DNA from: Utricularia gibba
Taxonomy: Eukaryota; Streptophyta; Magnoliopsida; Lamiales; Lentibulariaceae
Direction: 5' to 3'
NCBI GenBank assembly: GCA_002189035.1
Contig: NEEC01000159.1
Coordinates: 16,155-80,154 of the forward strand
Length of the DNA: 64,000 nt
Position 1 is the stretch's first letter. Each line of letters opens with the position of its first letter. Made by a program: the position numbers and the translations under genes. This document shows, piece after piece, positions 10,001 through 25,076 of the stretch. Below the pieces are notes generated by a model that did not search any database, was not told the origin of the DNA, and worked only from the letters and a program-made list of their open reading frames with translations.

Positions 10001-13000
10001 TTCGTCCGAGATGCATAAGAGCTCGAATTATCGCCTTATATTAGCCTTCAGATGTGCCACAAAGTGGCCACCACGTTCGCGACGATGCGACTTGGAACAC
10101 CAAAATCGACGTGATTGTAATTTTCGGCTTGCAAAACATCTGCGTTTTTTCGGGTGATGTGAAATATGGGTTTTCGAGGCGATCTTTGCACATGCTTAGG
10201 GTGTGTCCCTACCCGAAGCCTCATGGTTTCCTCGCACACCGTTCGGCATCTCGTCGATATCCTGAAGACCGTGATGAGTCACGCTGCGCCCGGCATACCG
10301 TTTCGAAGCTCGTTCCGAGCCGGTCATCTTCCGTGTTTAAAGCTTCTTCGTCCGAGGATGCATCAGAGCTCGAATTATCGCCTTCTATTAGCCTTCAGAT
10401 GTGCCACAAAGTGGCCACCACGTTCGCGACGATGCGACTTGGAACACCAAAATCGACGCGATTGTGATTTTCGGCTTGCAAAACATCTGCGTTTTTTCGG
10501 GTGATGTGAAATATGGGTTTTCGAGGCGATCTTTGCACATGCTTAGGGTGTGTCCCTACCCGAAGCCTCATGGTTTCCTCGCACACCGTTCGGCATCTCG
10601 TCGATATCCTGAAGACCGTGATGAGTCACGCTGCGCCCGGAATACCGTTTCGAAGCTCGTTCCGAGCCGGTCATCTTCCGTGTTGAATGCTTCTTCGTCC
10701 GAGGATGCATAAGAGCTCGAATTATCGCCTTTATTAGCCTTCAGATGTGCCACAAAGTGGCCACCACGTTCGCGACGATGCGACTTGGAACACCAAAATC
10801 GACGTGATTGTAATTTTCGGCTTGCAAAACATCTGCGTTTTTTCGGGTGATGTGAAATATGGGTTTTCGAGGCGATCTTTGCACATGCTTAGGGTGTGTC
10901 CCTACTCGAAGCCTCATGGTTTCCTCGCACACCGTTCGGCATCTCGTCGATATCCTGAAGACCGTGATGAGTCACGCTGCGCCCGGAATACCTTTTCGAA
11001 GCTCGTTCCGAGCCGGTCATCTTCCGTGTTGAAAGCTTCTTCGTCCGAGGATGCATCAGAGCTCGAATTATCGCCTTCTATTAGCCTTCAGATGTGCCAC
11101 AAAGTGGCCACCACGTTCGCGACGATGCGACTTGGAACACCAAAATCGACGCGATTGTATTTTCGGCTTGCAAAACATCTGCGTTTTTTCGGGTGATGTG
11201 AAATATGGGTTTTCGAGGCGATCTTTGCACATGCTTAGGGTGTGTCCCTACCGAAGCCTCATGGTTTCCTCGCACACCGTTCGGCATCTCGTCGATATCC
11301 TGAAGACCGTGATGAGTCACGCTGCGCCCGGATACCGTTTCGAAGCTCGTTCCGAGCCGGTCATCTTCCGTGTTGAAGCTTCTTCGTCCGAGGATGCATC
11401 AGAGCTCGAATTATCGCCTTCTATTAGCCTTCAGATGTGCCACAAAGTGGCCACCACGTTCGCGACGATGCGACTTGGAACACCAAAATCGACGCGATTG
11501 TGATTTTCGGCTTGCAAAACATCTGCGTTTTTTGGGTGATGTGAAATATGGGTTTTCGAGGCGATCTTTGCACATGCTTAGGTGTGTCCTACCCGAAGCC
11601 TCATGGTTTCCTCGCACACCGTTCGGCATCTCGTCGATATCCTGAAGACCGTGATGAGTCACGCTGCGCCCGGCATACCGTTTCGAAGCTCGTTCCGAGC
11701 CGGTCATCTTCCGTGTTGAAAGCTTCTTCGTCCGAGGATGCATCAGAGCTCGAATTATCGCCTTCTATTAGCCTTCAGATGTGCCACAAAGTGGCCACCA
11801 CGTTCGCGACGATGCGACTTGAACACCAAAATCGACGCGATTGTGATTTTCGGCTTGCAAAACATCTGCGTTTTTTGGGTGATGTGAAATATGGGTTTTC
11901 GAGGCGATCTTTGCACATGCTTAGGGTGTGTCCCTACCGAAGCCTCATGGTTTCCTCGCACACCGTTCGGCATCTCGTCGATATCCTGAAGACCGTGATG
12001 AGTCACGCTGCGCCCGGAATACCGTTTCGAAGCTCGTTCCGAGCCGGTCATCTTCCGTGTTGAAGCTTCTTCGTCCGAGGATGCATCAGAGCTCGAATTA
12101 TCGCCTTATATTAGCCTTCAGATGTGCCACAAAGTGGCCACCACGTTCGCGACGATGCGACTTGGAACACCAAAATCGACGTGATTGTAATTTTCGGCTT
12201 GCAAAACATCTGCGTTTTTTCGGGTGATGTGAAATATGGGTTTTCGAGGCGATCTTTGCACATGCTTAGGGTGTGTCCCTACCGAAGCCTCATGGTTTCC
12301 TCGCACACCGTTCGGCATCTCGTCGATATCCTGAAGACCGTGATGAGTCACGCTGCGCCCGGAATACCGTTTCGAAGCTCGTTCCGAGCCGGTCATCTTC
12401 CGTGTTGAAAGCTTCTTCGTCCGAGGATGCATAAGAGCTCGAATTATCGCCTTCTATTAGCCTTCAGATGTGCCACAAAGTGGCCACGTTCGCGACGATG
12501 CGACTTGGAACACCAAAATCGACGTGATTGTAATTTTCGGCTTGCAAAACATCTGCGTTTTTTCGGTGATGTGAAATATGGGTTTTCGAGGCGATCTTTG
12601 CACATGCTTAGGGTGTGTCCCTACCGAAGCCTCATGGTTTCCTCGCACACCGTTCGGCATCTCGTCGATATCCTGAAGACCGTGATGAGTCACGCTGCGC
12701 CCGGAATACCGTTTCGAAGCTCGTTCCGAGCCGGTCATCTTCCGTGTTGAAAGCTTCTTCGTCCGAGGATGCATCAGAGCTCGAATTATCGCCTTATATT
12801 AGCCTTCAGATGTGCCACAAAGTGGCCACCACGTTCGCGACGATGCGACTTGGAACACCAAAATCGACGTGATTGTAATTTTCGGCTTGCAAAACATCTG
12901 CGTTTTTTCGGGTGATGTGAAATATGGGTTTTCGAGGCGATCTTTGCACATGCTTAGGGTGTGTCCCTACCGAAGCCTCATGGTTTCCTCGCACACCGTT

Positions 13001-16000
13001 CGGCATCTCGTCGATATCCTGAAGACCGTGATGAGTCACGCTGCGCCCGGAATACCGTTTCGAAGCTCGTTCCGAGCCGGTCATCTTCCGTGTTGAAGCT
13101 TCTTCGTCCGAGGATGCATCAGAGCTCGAATTATCGCCTTATATTAGCCTTCAGATGTGCCACAAAGTGGCCACCACGTTCGCGACGATGCGACTTGAAC
13201 ACCAAAATCGACGTGATTGTAATTTTCGGCTTGCAAAACATCTGCGTTTTTTCGGGTGATGTGAAATATGGGTTTTCGAGGCGATCTTTGCACATGCTTA
13301 GGGTGTGTCCCTACCCGAAGCCTCATGGTTTCCTCGCACACCGTTCGGCATCTCGTCGATATCCTGAAGACCGTGATGAGTCACGCTGCGCCCGGATACC
13401 GTTTCGAAGCTCGTTCCGAGCCGGTCATCTTCCGTGTTTAAAGCTTCTTCGTCCGAGGATGCATCAGAGCTCGAATTATCGCCTTCTATTAGCCTTCAGA
13501 TGTGCCACAAAGTGGCCACCACGTTCGCGACGATGCGACTTGGAACACCAAAATCGACGCGATTGTGATTTTCGGCTTGCAAAACATCTGCGTTTTTTCG
13601 GGTGATGTGAAATATGGGTTTTCGAGGCGATCTTTGCACATGCTTAGGGTGTGTCCTACCGAAGCCTCATGGTTTCCTCGCACACCGTTCGGCATCTCGT
13701 CGATATCCTGAAGACCGTGATGAGTCACGCTGCGCCCGGAATACCGTTTCGAAGCTCGTTCCGAGCCGGTCATCTTCCGTGTTGAATGCTTCTTCGTCCG
13801 AGGATGCATCAGAGCTCGAATTATCGCCTTATTAGCCTTCAGATGTGCCACAAAGTGGCCACCACGTTCGCGACGATGCGACTTGGAACACAAAATCGAC
13901 GTGATTGTAATTTTCGGCTTGCAAAACATCTGCGTTTTTCGGGTGATGTGAAATATGGGTTTTCGAGGCGATCTTTGCACATGCTTAGGGTGTGTCCCTA
14001 CCGAAGCCTCATGGTTTCCTCGCACACCGTTCGGCATCTCGTCGATATCCTGAAGACCGTGATGAGTCACGCTGCGCCCGGAATACCGTTTCGAAGCTCG
14101 TTCCGAGCCGGTCATCTTCCGTGTTGAATGCTTCTTCGTCCGAGGATGCATCAGAGCTCGAATTATCGCCTTATATTAGCCTTCAGATGTGCCACAAAGT
14201 GGCCACCACGTTCGCGACGATGCGACTTGGAACACCAAAATCGACGTGATTGTAATTTTCGGCTTGCAAAACATCTGCGTTTTTTCGGGTGATGTGAAAT
14301 ATGGGTTTTCGAGGCGATCTTTGCACATGCTTAGGGTGTGTCCCTACCCGAAGCCTCATGGTTTCCTCGCACACCGTTCGGCATCTCGTCGATATCCTGA
14401 AGACCGTGATGAGTCACGCTGCGCCCGCATACCGTTTCGAAGCTCGTTCCGAGCCGGTCATCTTCCGTGTTTAAAGCTTCTTCGTCCGAGGATGCATCAG
14501 AGCTCGAATTATCGCCTTCTATTAGCCTTCAGATGTGCCACAAAGTGGCCACCACGTTCGCGACGATGCGACTTGGAACACCAAAATCGACGTGATTGTA
14601 ATTTTCGGCTTGCAAAACATCTGCGTTTTTTCGGGTGATGTGAAATATGGGTTTTCGAGGCGATCTTTGCACATGCTTAGGGTGTGTCCCTACCCGAAGC
14701 CTCATGGTTTCCTCGCACACCGTTCGGCATCTCGTCGATATCCTGAAGACCGTGATGAGTCACGCTGCGCCCGGAATACCGTTTCGAAGCTCGTTCCGAG
14801 CCGGTCATCTTCCGTGTTGAAGCTTCTTCGTCCGAGATGCATAAGAGCTCGAATTATCGCCTTATATTAGCCTTCAGATGTGCCACAAAGTGGCCACCAC
14901 GTTCGCGACGATGCGACTTGGAACACCAAAATCGACGTGATTGTAATTTTCGGCTTGCAAAACATCTGCGTTTTTTGGGTGATGTGAAATATGGGTTTTC
15001 GAGGCGATCTTTGCACATGCTTAGGGTGTGTCCCTACCGAAGCCTCATGGTTTCCTCGCACACCGTTCGGCATCTCGTCGATATCCTGAAGACCGTGATG
15101 AGTCACGCTGCGCCCGGCATACCTTTTCGAAGCTCGTTCCGAGCCGGTCATCTTCCGTGTTTAAAGCTTCTTCGTCCGAGGATGCATCAGAGCTCGAATT
15201 ATCGCCTTCTATTAGCCTTCAATGTGCCACAAAGTGGCCACCACGTTCGCGACGATGCGACTTGGAACACCAAAATCGACACGATTGTAATTTTCGGCTT
15301 GCAAAACATCTGCGTTTTTTCGGGTGATGTGAAATATGGGTTTTCGAGCGATCTTTGCACATGCTTAGGGTGTCCCTACCCGAAGCCTCATGGTTTCCTC
15401 GCACACCGTTCGGCATCTCGTCGATATCCTGAAGACCGTGATGAGTCAATACCGTTTCGAAGCTCTTCCGAGCCGTCATCGCTTCTTCGTCCGAGGATGC
15501 ATCAGAGCTCGAATTATCGCCTTCTATTAGCCTTCAGATGTGCCACAAAGTGGCCACCACGTTCGCGACGATGCGACTTGGAACACCAGAATCGACGCGA
15601 TTGTGATTTTCGGCTTGCAAACATCTGCGTTTTTTGGGTGATGTGAAATATGGGTTTTCGAGGCGAGGGTGTTCCTACGAAGCCTCATGGTTTCCTCGCA
15701 CACCTTCGGCATCTCGTCGATATCCTGAAGACCGTGATGAGTCACGCTGCGCCCGGCATACCGTTTCGAAGCTCGTTCCGAGCCGGTCATCTTCCGTGTT
15801 GAAAGCTTCTTCGTCCGAGGATGCATCAGAGCTCGAATTATCGCCTTCTATTAGCCTTCAGATGCGCCACAAAGTGGCCACCACGTTCGCGACGATGCGA
15901 CTTGAACACCAAATCGACGCGATTGTGATTTTCGGCTTGCAAAACATCTGCGTTTTTTGGGTGATGTGAAATATGGGTTTTCGAGGCGATCTTGCACATG

Positions 16001-19000
16001 CTTAGGGTGTGTCCCTACCCGAAGCCTCATGGTTTCCTCGCACACCGCTCGGCATCTCGTCGATATCCTGAAGACCGTGATGAGTCACGCTGCGCCCGGA
16101 ATACCGTTTCGAAGCTCGTTCCGAGCCGGTCATCTTCCGTTGAATGCTTCTTCGTCCGAGGATGCATCAGAGCTCGAATTATCGCCTTATATTAGCCTTC
16201 AGATGTGCCACAAAGTGGCCACCACGTTCGCGACGATGCGACTTGGAACACCAAAATCGACGTGATTGTAATTTTCGGCTTGCAAAACATCTGCGTTTTT
16301 TCGGGTGATGTGAAATATGGGTTTTCGAGGCGATCTTTGCACATGCTTAGGGTGTGTCCCTACTCGAAGCCTCATGGTTTCCTCGCACACCGTTCGGCAT
16401 CTCGTCGATATCCTGAAGACCGTGATGAGTCACGCTGCGCCCGGCATACCGTTTCGAAGCTCGTTCCGAGCCGGTCATCTTCCGTGTTTAAAGCTTCTTC
16501 GTCCAGGATGCATCAGAGCTCGAATTATCGCCTTCTATTAGCCTTCAGATGTGCCACAAAGTGGCCACCACGTTCGCGACGATGCGACTTGGAACACCAG
16601 AATCGACACGATTGTGATTTTCGGCTTGCAAAACATCTGCGTTTTTTCGGGTGATGTGAAATATGGGTTTTCGAGGCGATCTTTGCACATGCTTAGGGTG
16701 TGTCCCTACCCGAAGCCTCATGGTTTCCTCGCACACCGTTCGGCATCTCGTCGATATCCTGAAGACCGTGATGAGTCACGCTGCGCCCGAATACCGTTTC
16801 GAAGCTCGTTCCGAGCCGGTCATCTTCCGTGTTGAAAGCTTCTTCGTCCAGGATGCATCAGAGCTCGAATTATCGCCTTCTATTAGCCTTCAGATGCCAC
16901 AAAGTGGCCACCACGTTCGCGACGATGCGACTTTGAACACCAAAATCGACGTGATTGTAATTTTCGGCTTGCAAAACATCTGCGTTTTTTTCGGTGATGT
17001 GAAATATGGGTTTTCGAGGCGATCTTTGCACATGCTTAGGGTGTGTCCCTACCCGAAGCCTCATGGTTTCCTCGCACACCGTTCGGCATCTCGTCGATAT
17101 CCTGAAGACCGTGATGAGTCACGCTGCGCCCGGCATACCGTTTCGAAGCTCGTTCCGAGCCGGTCATCTTCCGTGTTGAAGCTTCTTCGTCCGAGGATGC
17201 ATAGAGCTCGAATTATCGCCTTCTATTAGCCTTCAGATGTGCCACAAAGTGGCCACCACGTTCGCACGATGCGACTTGGAACACAAAATCGACGCGATTG
17301 TGATTTTCGGCTTGCAAAACATCTGCGTTTTTTCGGGTGATGTGAAATATGGGTTTTCGAGGCGATCTTTGCATGCTTAGGTGTGTCCCTACCGAAGCCT
17401 CATGGTTTCCTCGCACACCGTTCGGCATCTCGTCGATATCCTGAAAGTGATGAGTCACGCTGCGCCGGCATACCGTTTCGAAGCTCGTTCCGAGCCGGTC
17501 ATCTTCCGTGTTGAAAGCTTCTTCGTCCGAGGATGCATCAGAGCTCGAATTATCGCCTTCTATTAGCCTTCAGATGTGCCACAAAGTGGCCACCACGTTC
17601 GCGACGATGCGACTTGAACACCAAAATCGACGCGATTGTGATTTTCGGCTTGCAAAACATCTGCGTTTTTGGGTGATGTGAAATATGGGTTTTCGAGGCG
17701 ATCTTTGCACATGCTTATGTGTGTCCTACCCGAAGCCTCATGGTTTCCTCGCACCGTTCGGCATCTCGTCGATATCCTGAAGACCGTGATGAGTCACGCT
17801 GCGCCCGGCATACCGTTTCGAAGCTCGTTCCGAGCCGGTCATCTTCCGTGTTGAAAGCTTCTTCGTCCGAGGATGCATCAGAGCTCGAATTATCGCCTTC
17901 TATTAGCCTTCAGATGTGCCACAAAGTGGCCACCACGTTCGCGACGATGCGACTTGGAACACCAAAATCGACACGATTGTGATTTTCGGCTTGCAAAACA
18001 TCTGCGTTTTTTTGGTGATGTGAAATATGGGTTTTCGAGGCGATCTTTGCACATGCTTAGGGTGTGTGTCCCTACCGAAGCCTCATGGTTTCCTCGCACA
18101 CCGTTCGGCATCTCGTCGATATCCTGAAGACCGTGATGAGTCACGCTGCGCCCGGAATACCGTTTCGAAGCTCGTTCCGAGCCGGTCATCTTCCGTGTTG
18201 AAAGCTTCTTCGTCCGAGGATGCATAAGAGCTCGAATTATCGCCTTATATTAGCCTTCAGATGTGCCACAAAGTGGCCACACCACGTTCGCGACGATGCG
18301 ACTTGGAACACCAAAATCGACGTGATTGTAATTTTCGGCTTGCAAAACATCTGCGTTTTTTCGGGTGATGTGAAATATGGGTTTTCGAGGCGATCTTTGC
18401 ACATGCTTAGGGTGTGTCCCTACCGAAGCCTCATGGTTTCCTCGCACACCGTTCGGCATCTCGTCGATATCCTGAAGACCGTGATGAGTCACGCTGCGCC
18501 CCGGAATACCGTTTCGAAGCTCGTTCCGAGCCGGTCATCTTCCGTGTTGAATGCTTCTTCGTCCGAGGATGCATCAGAGCTCGAATTATCGCCTTCTATT
18601 AGCCTTCAGATGTGCCACAAAGTGGCCACCACGTTCGCGACGATGCGACTTGGAACACCAAAATCGACGCGATTGTGATTTTCGGCTTGCAAAACATCTG
18701 CGTTTTTTCGGGTGATGTGAAATATGGGTTTTCGAGGCGATCTTTGCACATGCTTAGGTGTGTCCCTACCGAAGCCTCATGGTTTCCTCGCACACCGTTC
18801 GGCATTCTCGTCGATATCCTGAAGACCGTGATGAGTCACGCTGCGCCCGGAATACCGTTTCGAAGCTCGTTCCGAGCCGGTCATCTTCCGTTGAAGCTTC
18901 TTCGTCCGAGGATGCATCAGAGCTCGAATTATCGCCTCTATTAGCCTTCAGATGTGCCACAAAGTGGCCACCACGTTCGCGACGATGCGACTTGGAACAC

Positions 19001-20000
19001 CAAATCGACGCGATTGTAATTTTCGGCTTGCAAAACATCTGCGTTTTTTCGGGTGATGTGAAATATGGGTTTTCGAGGCGATCTTTGCACATGCTTAGGT
19101 GTGTCCCTACCGAAGCCTCATGGTTTCCTCGCACACCGTTCGGCATCTCGTCGATATCCTGAAGACCGTGATGAGTCACGCTGCGCCCCGGCATACCGTT
19201 TTCGAAGCTCGTTCCGAGCCGGTCATCTTCCGTGTTTAAAGCTTCTTCGTCCGAGGATGCATCAGAGCTCGAATTATCGCCTTCTATTAGCCTTCAGATG
19301 TGCCACAAAGTGGCCACCACGTTCGCGACGATGCGACTTGGAACACCAAAATCGACACGATTTGATTTTCGGCTTGCAAAACATCTGCGTTTTTTTCGGG
19401 TGATGTGAAATATGGGTTTTCGAGGCGATCTTTGCACATGCTTAGGGTGTGTCCCTACCGAAGCCTCATGGTTTCCTCGCACACCGTTCGGCATCTCGTC
19501 GATATCCTGAAGACCGTGATGAGTCACGCTGCGCCCGGAATACCGTTTCGAAGCTCGTTCCGAGCCGGTCATCTTCCGTGTTTGAATGCTTCTTCGTCCG
19601 AGGATGCATCAGAGCTCGAATTATCGCCTTATATTAGCCTTCAGATGTGCCACAAAGTGGCCACCACGTTCGCGACGATGCGACTTGGAACACCAGAATC
19701 GACGTGATTGTAATTTTCGGCTTGCAAAACATCTGCGTTTTTTCGGGTGATGTGAAATATGGGTTTTCGAGGCGATCTTTGCACATGCTGGGTGTGTCCC
19801 TACCGAAGCCTCATGGTTTCCTCGCACACCGTTCGGCATCTCGTCGATATCCTGAAGACCGTGATGAGTCACGCTGCGCCCGGAATACCGTTTCGAAGCT
19901 CGTTCCGAGCCGGTCATCTTCCGTGTTGAATGCTTCTTCGTCCGAGGATGCATCAGAGCTCGAATTATCGCCTTCTATTAGCCTTCAGATGCGCCACAAA

Positions 20001-20021
20001 AGTGGCCACCTTTTCGAACGA
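20001..20021. other. Left edge of block B: scarred unit
   Basis: The usual CCACCACGTTCGCAACGATG is replaced by CCACCTTTTCGAACGATG, and the preceding CACAAAG has an extra A. A-type units lie to the left (the TTGAATGC unit at about 19,930). From CTTGTAACACCAGAATCG at about 20,027 onward the units are B-type. Change of subfamily and loss of the normal sequence therefore coincide. Confidence 0.7.
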
Positions 20022-23000
20022 TGCGACTTGTAACACCAGAATCGACGCGATTGTGATTTTCGGCTTGCAAAACATCTGCGTTTTTTGGGTGATGTGAAAT
20101 ATGGGTTTTCGAGGCGATCTATGCACATGCTTAGGGTGTGTTTCTACCGAAGCCTCATGGTTTCCTCGCACACGTTCGGCATCTCATCGATATCTGAAGA
20201 CCGTGATGAGTCACGCTGCGCCCGGCATACCGTTTCGAAGCTCGTTCCGAGCCGGTCATCTTCCGTGTTGAAAGCCTTTCGTCCAAGGATGCATCAGAGC
20301 TCGAATTATCGCCTTCTATTAGCCTTCAGATGCGCCACAAAGTGGCCACCACGTTCGCAACGATGCGACTTGCAACACTAGAATCGACGCGATTGTGATT
20401 TTCGGCTTGCAAAACATCTGCGTTTTTTCGGGTGATGTGAAATATGGGTTTTCGAGGCGATCTTTGCACATGCTTAGGGTGTGTCACTACGTGAAGCCTC
20501 ATGGTTTCCTCGCACACCGTTCGGCATCTCATCGATATCCTGAAGACCGTGATGAGTCACGCTGCGCCCGGCATACCGTTTCGAAGCTCGTTCCGAGCCG
20601 GTCATCTTCGTGTTTAAAGCTTCTTCGTCCGAGGATGCATCAGAGCTCGAATTATCGCCTTCTATTAGCCTTCAGATGCGCCACAAAGTGGCCACCACGT
20701 TCGCACGATGCGACTTGTAACACCAGAATCGACGCGATTGTGATTTTCGGCTTGCAAAACATCTGCGTTTTGTTGGGTGATGTGAAATATGGGTTTTCGA
20801 GGCGATCTATGCACATGCTTAGGGTGTGTCCTACGTGAAGCCCTCATGGTTTCCTCGCACACCGGCATCTCGTCGATATCCTGAAGACCGTGATGAGTCA
20901 CGCTGCGCCCGGCATACCGTTTCGAAGCTCGTTCCGAGCCGGTCATCTTCCGTGTTGAAAGCTTCTTCGTCCGAGGATGCATCAGAGCTCGAATTATCGC
21001 CTTCTATTAGCCTTCAGATGCCACAAAGTGGCCACCACGTTCGCAACGATGCGACTTGTAACACCAGAATCGACGCGATTGTGATTTTCGGCTTGCAAAA
21101 CATCTGCGTTTTTTCGGGTGATGTGAAATATGGGTTTTCGAGGCGATCTTTGCACATGCTTAGGGTGTGTCACTGAAGCCTCATGGTTTCCTCGCACACC
21201 GCGGCATCTCATCGATATCCTGAAGACCGTGATGAGTCACGCTGCGCCCGCTCGTTTCGAAGCTCGTCATCATTCCGTGTTTAAAGCTTCTTCGTCCGAG
21301 GATGCATCAGAGCTCGAATTATCGCCTTCTATTAGCCTTCAGATGCGCCACAAAGTGGCCACCACGTTCGCGACGATGCGACTTGTAACACCAGAATCGA
21401 CGCGATTGCGATTTTCGGCTTGCAAAACATCTGCGTTTTGTTGGGTGATGTGAAATATGGGTTTTCGAGGCGATCTTGCACATGCTTAGGGTGTGTTTCT
21501 ACCCGAAGCCTCATGGTTTCCTCGCACACCGTTCGGCATCTCGTCGATATCCTAAAGACCGTGATGAGTCACGCTGCGCCCGGAATACCGTTTCGAAGCT
21601 CGTTCCGAGCCGGTCATCTTCCGTGTTGAAAGCCTCTTCGTCCAAGGATGCATCAGAGCTCGAATTATCGCCTTCTATTAGCCTTCAGATGCGCCACAAA
21701 GTGGCCACCACGTTCGCAACGATGCGACTTGCAACACTAGAATCGACGCGATTGTGATTTTCGGCTTGCAAAACATCTGCGTTTTTTCGGGTGATGTGAA
21801 ATATGGGTTTTCGAGGCGATCTTTGCACATGCTTAGGGTGTGTCACTACGTGAAGCCTCATGGTTTCCTCGCACACCGTTCGGCATCTCATCGATATCCT
21901 GAAGACCGTGATGAGTCACGCTGCGCCCGGCATACCGTTTCGAAGCTCGTTCCGAGCCGGTCATCTTCCGTGTTTAAAGCTTCTTCGTCCGAGGATGCAT
22001 CAGAGCTCGAATTATCGCCTTCTATTAGCCTTCAGATGCGCACAAAGTGGCCACCACGTTCGCAACGATGCGACTTGTAACACCAGAATCGACGCGATTG
22101 TGATTTTCGGCTTGCAAAACATCTGCGTTTTTTCGGGTGATGTGAAATATGGGTTTTCGAGGCGATCTTTGCACATGCTTAGGGTGTGTCACTACGTGAA
22201 GCCTCATGGTTTCCTCGCACACCGTTCGGCATCTCGTCGATATCCTGAAGACCGTGATGAGTCACGCTGCGCCCGGAATACCGTTTCGAAGCTCGTTCCG
22301 AGCCGGTCATCTTCCGTGTTGAAAGCTTCTTCGTCCGAGGATGCATCAGCTCGAATTATCGCCTTCTATTAGCCTTCAGATGCGCCACAAAGTGGCCACC
22401 ACGTTCGCAACGATGCGACTTGTAACACCAGAATCGACGCGATTGTGATTTTCGGCTTGCAAAACATCTGCGTTTTTTGGGTGATGTGAAATATGGGTTT
22501 TCGAGGCGATCTTGCACATGCTTAGGGTGTGTCACTACGAAGCCTCATGGTTTCCTCGCACACCGTTCGGCATCTCGTCGATATCCTGAAGACCGTGATG
22601 AGTCACGCTGCGCCCGGATACCGTTTCGAAGCTCGTTCCGAGCCGGTCATCTTCCGTGTTGAAAGCTTCTTCGTCCGAGGATGCATCAGAGCTCGAATTA
22701 TCGCCTTCTATTAGCCTTCAGATGCGCCACAAAGTGGCACACCACGTTCGCAACGATGCGACTTGTAACAGAATCGACGCGATTGTGATTTTCGGCTTGC
22801 AAAACATCTGCGTTTTTTCGGGTGATGTGAAATATGGGTTTTCGAGGCGATCTTTGCACATGCTTAGGGTGTGTCACTACGTGAAGCCTCATGGTTTCCT
22901 CGCACACCGTTCGGCATCTCATCGATATCCTGAAGACCGTGATGAGTCACGCTGCGCCCGGCATACCGTTTCGAAGCTCGTTCCGAGCCGGTCATCTTCC

Positions 23001-24392
23001 GTGTTTAAAGCTTCTTCGTCCGAGGATGCATCAGAGCTCGAATTATCGCCTTCTATTAGCCTTCAGATGCGCCACAAAGTGGCCACCACGTTCGCGACGA
23101 TGCGACTTGTAACACCAGAATCGACGCGATTGCGATTTTCGGCTTGCAAAACATCTGCGTTTTTTGGGTGATGTGAAATATGGGTTTTCGAGGCGATCTA
23201 TGCACATGCTTAGGGTGTGTTCTACCGAAGCCTCATGGTTTCCTCGCACACCGTGCGGCATCTCGTCGTATCCTAAAGACCGTGATGAGTCACACTGCGC
23301 CCGGAATACCGTTTCGAAGCTCGTTCCGAGCCGGTCATCTTCCGTGTTGAAAGCTCTTCGTCCAAGGATGCATCAGAGCTCGAATTATCGCCTTCTATTA
23401 GCCTTCAGATGCGCCACAAAGTGGCCACCACGTTCGCACGATGCGACTTGCAACACCAGAATCGACGCGATTGTGATTTTCGGCTTGCAAAACATCTGCG
23501 TTTTTTCGGGTGATGTGAAATATGGGTTTTCGAGGCGATCTTTGCACATGCTTAGGGTGTGTCACTACGTGAAGCCTCATGGTTTCCTCGCACACCGTTC
23601 GGCATCTCGTCGATATCCTGAAGACCGTGATGAGTCACGCTGCGCCCGGAATACCTTTTGGAAGCTCGTTCGAGCCGGTCATCTTCCGTGTTTAAAGCTT
23701 CTTCGTCCGAGGATGCATCAGAGCTCGAATTATCGCCTTCTATTAGCCTTCAGATGCGCCACAAAGTGCCACCACGTTCGCGACGATGCGACTTGTAACA
23801 CCAAATCGACGCGATTGCGATTTTCGGCTTGCAAAACATCTGCGTTTTTTCGTTGATGTGAAATATGGGTTTTCGAGGCGATCTTTGCACATGCTTAGGT
23901 GTGTCCCTACCCGAAGCCTCATGGTTTCCTCGCACACCGTTCGGCATCTCGTCAATATCCTGAAGACCGTGATGAGTCACGCTGCGCCCGGCATACCGTT
24001 TCGAAGCTCGTTCCGAGCCGGTCATCTTCCGTGTTGAAAGCTTCTTCGTCCGAGGATGCATCAGAGCTCGAATTATCGCCTTCTATTAGCCTTCAGATGC
24101 GCCACAAAGTGGCCACCACGTTCGCACGATGCGACTTGTAACACCAGAATCGACGCGATTGTGATTTTCGGCTTGCAAACATCTGCGTTTTTTGGGTGAT
24201 GTGAAATATGGGTTTTCGAGGCGATCTTTGCACATGCTTAGGGTGTGTCACTACGTGAAGCCTCATGGTTTCCTCGCACACCGTTCGGCATCTCATCGAT
24301 ATCCTGAAGACCGTGATGAGTCACGCTGCGCCCGGCATACCGTTTCGAAGCTCGTTCCGAGCCGGTCATCTTCCGTGTTTAAAGCTTCTTCG

Positions 24393-24412
24393 TCCCATCA
24401 GAGCTCCTCGAA
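24393..24412. repeat. Small rearrangement in a block B unit
   Basis: TTCGTCCCATCAGAGCTCCT replaces TTCGTCCGAGGATGCATCAG: the GAGGATG segment is lost and CTC is duplicated after GAGCTC. The GATGCATC palindrome is destroyed in this unit. Confidence 0.7.
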
Positions 24413-25076
24413 TTATCGCCTTCTATTAGCCTTCAGATGCGCCACAAAGTGGCCACACGTTCGCACGATGCACTTGTAACACCAGAATCGACGCGATTGT
24501 GATTTTCGGCTTGCAAAACATCTGCGTTTTTTCGGGTGATGTGAAATATGGGTTTTCGAGGCGATCTTGCACATGCTTAGGGTGTGTCACTACGTGAAGC
24601 CTCATGGTTTCCTCGCACACCGTTCGGCATCTCATCGATATCCTGAAGACCGTGATGAGTCACGCTGCGCCCGGCATACCGTTTCGAAGCTCGTTCCGAG
24701 CCGGTCATCTTCCGTGTTTAAAGCTTCTTCGTCCGAGGATGCATCAGAGCTCGAATTATCGCCTTCTATTAGCCTTCAGATGCGCCACAAAGTGGCCACC
24801 ACACGTTCGCGATGCGACTTGTAACACAGAATCGACGCGATTGTGATTTTCGCTTGCAAAACATCTGCGTTTTTTCGGGTGATGTGAAATATGGGTTTTC
24901 GAGGCGATCTTTGCACATGCTTAGGGTGTGTCACTACGTGAAGCCTCATGGTTTCCTCGCACACCGTTCGGCATCTCGTCGATATCCTGAAGACCGTGAT
25001 GAGTCACGCTGCGCCGGAATACCGTTTTGAAGCTCGTTCCGAGCCGGTCATCTTCCGTGTTGAAAGCTTCTTCGTC

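Larger units (their letters stand above)
6111..20000. repeat. Block A, part 2: regular A-type satellite (~40 units)
   Basis: Units are mostly 340-348 bp with the ATGTGCC box, CTTGGAACACCAAAATCGAC and CCCTACC(C)GAAG. Two versions of several sites are intermixed: GACGTGATTGTAATT against GACGCGATTGTGATT or GACGCGATTGTATT; GCATAAGAG with CTTATATT against GCATCAGAG with CTTCTATT; and TTGAATGC, TTGAAGC or TTTAAAGC. Alternation is visible over short runs (about 6,590-7,620) but does not hold as a fixed higher-order repeat. A few damaged units occur at 15,340-15,680. Confidence 0.85.
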
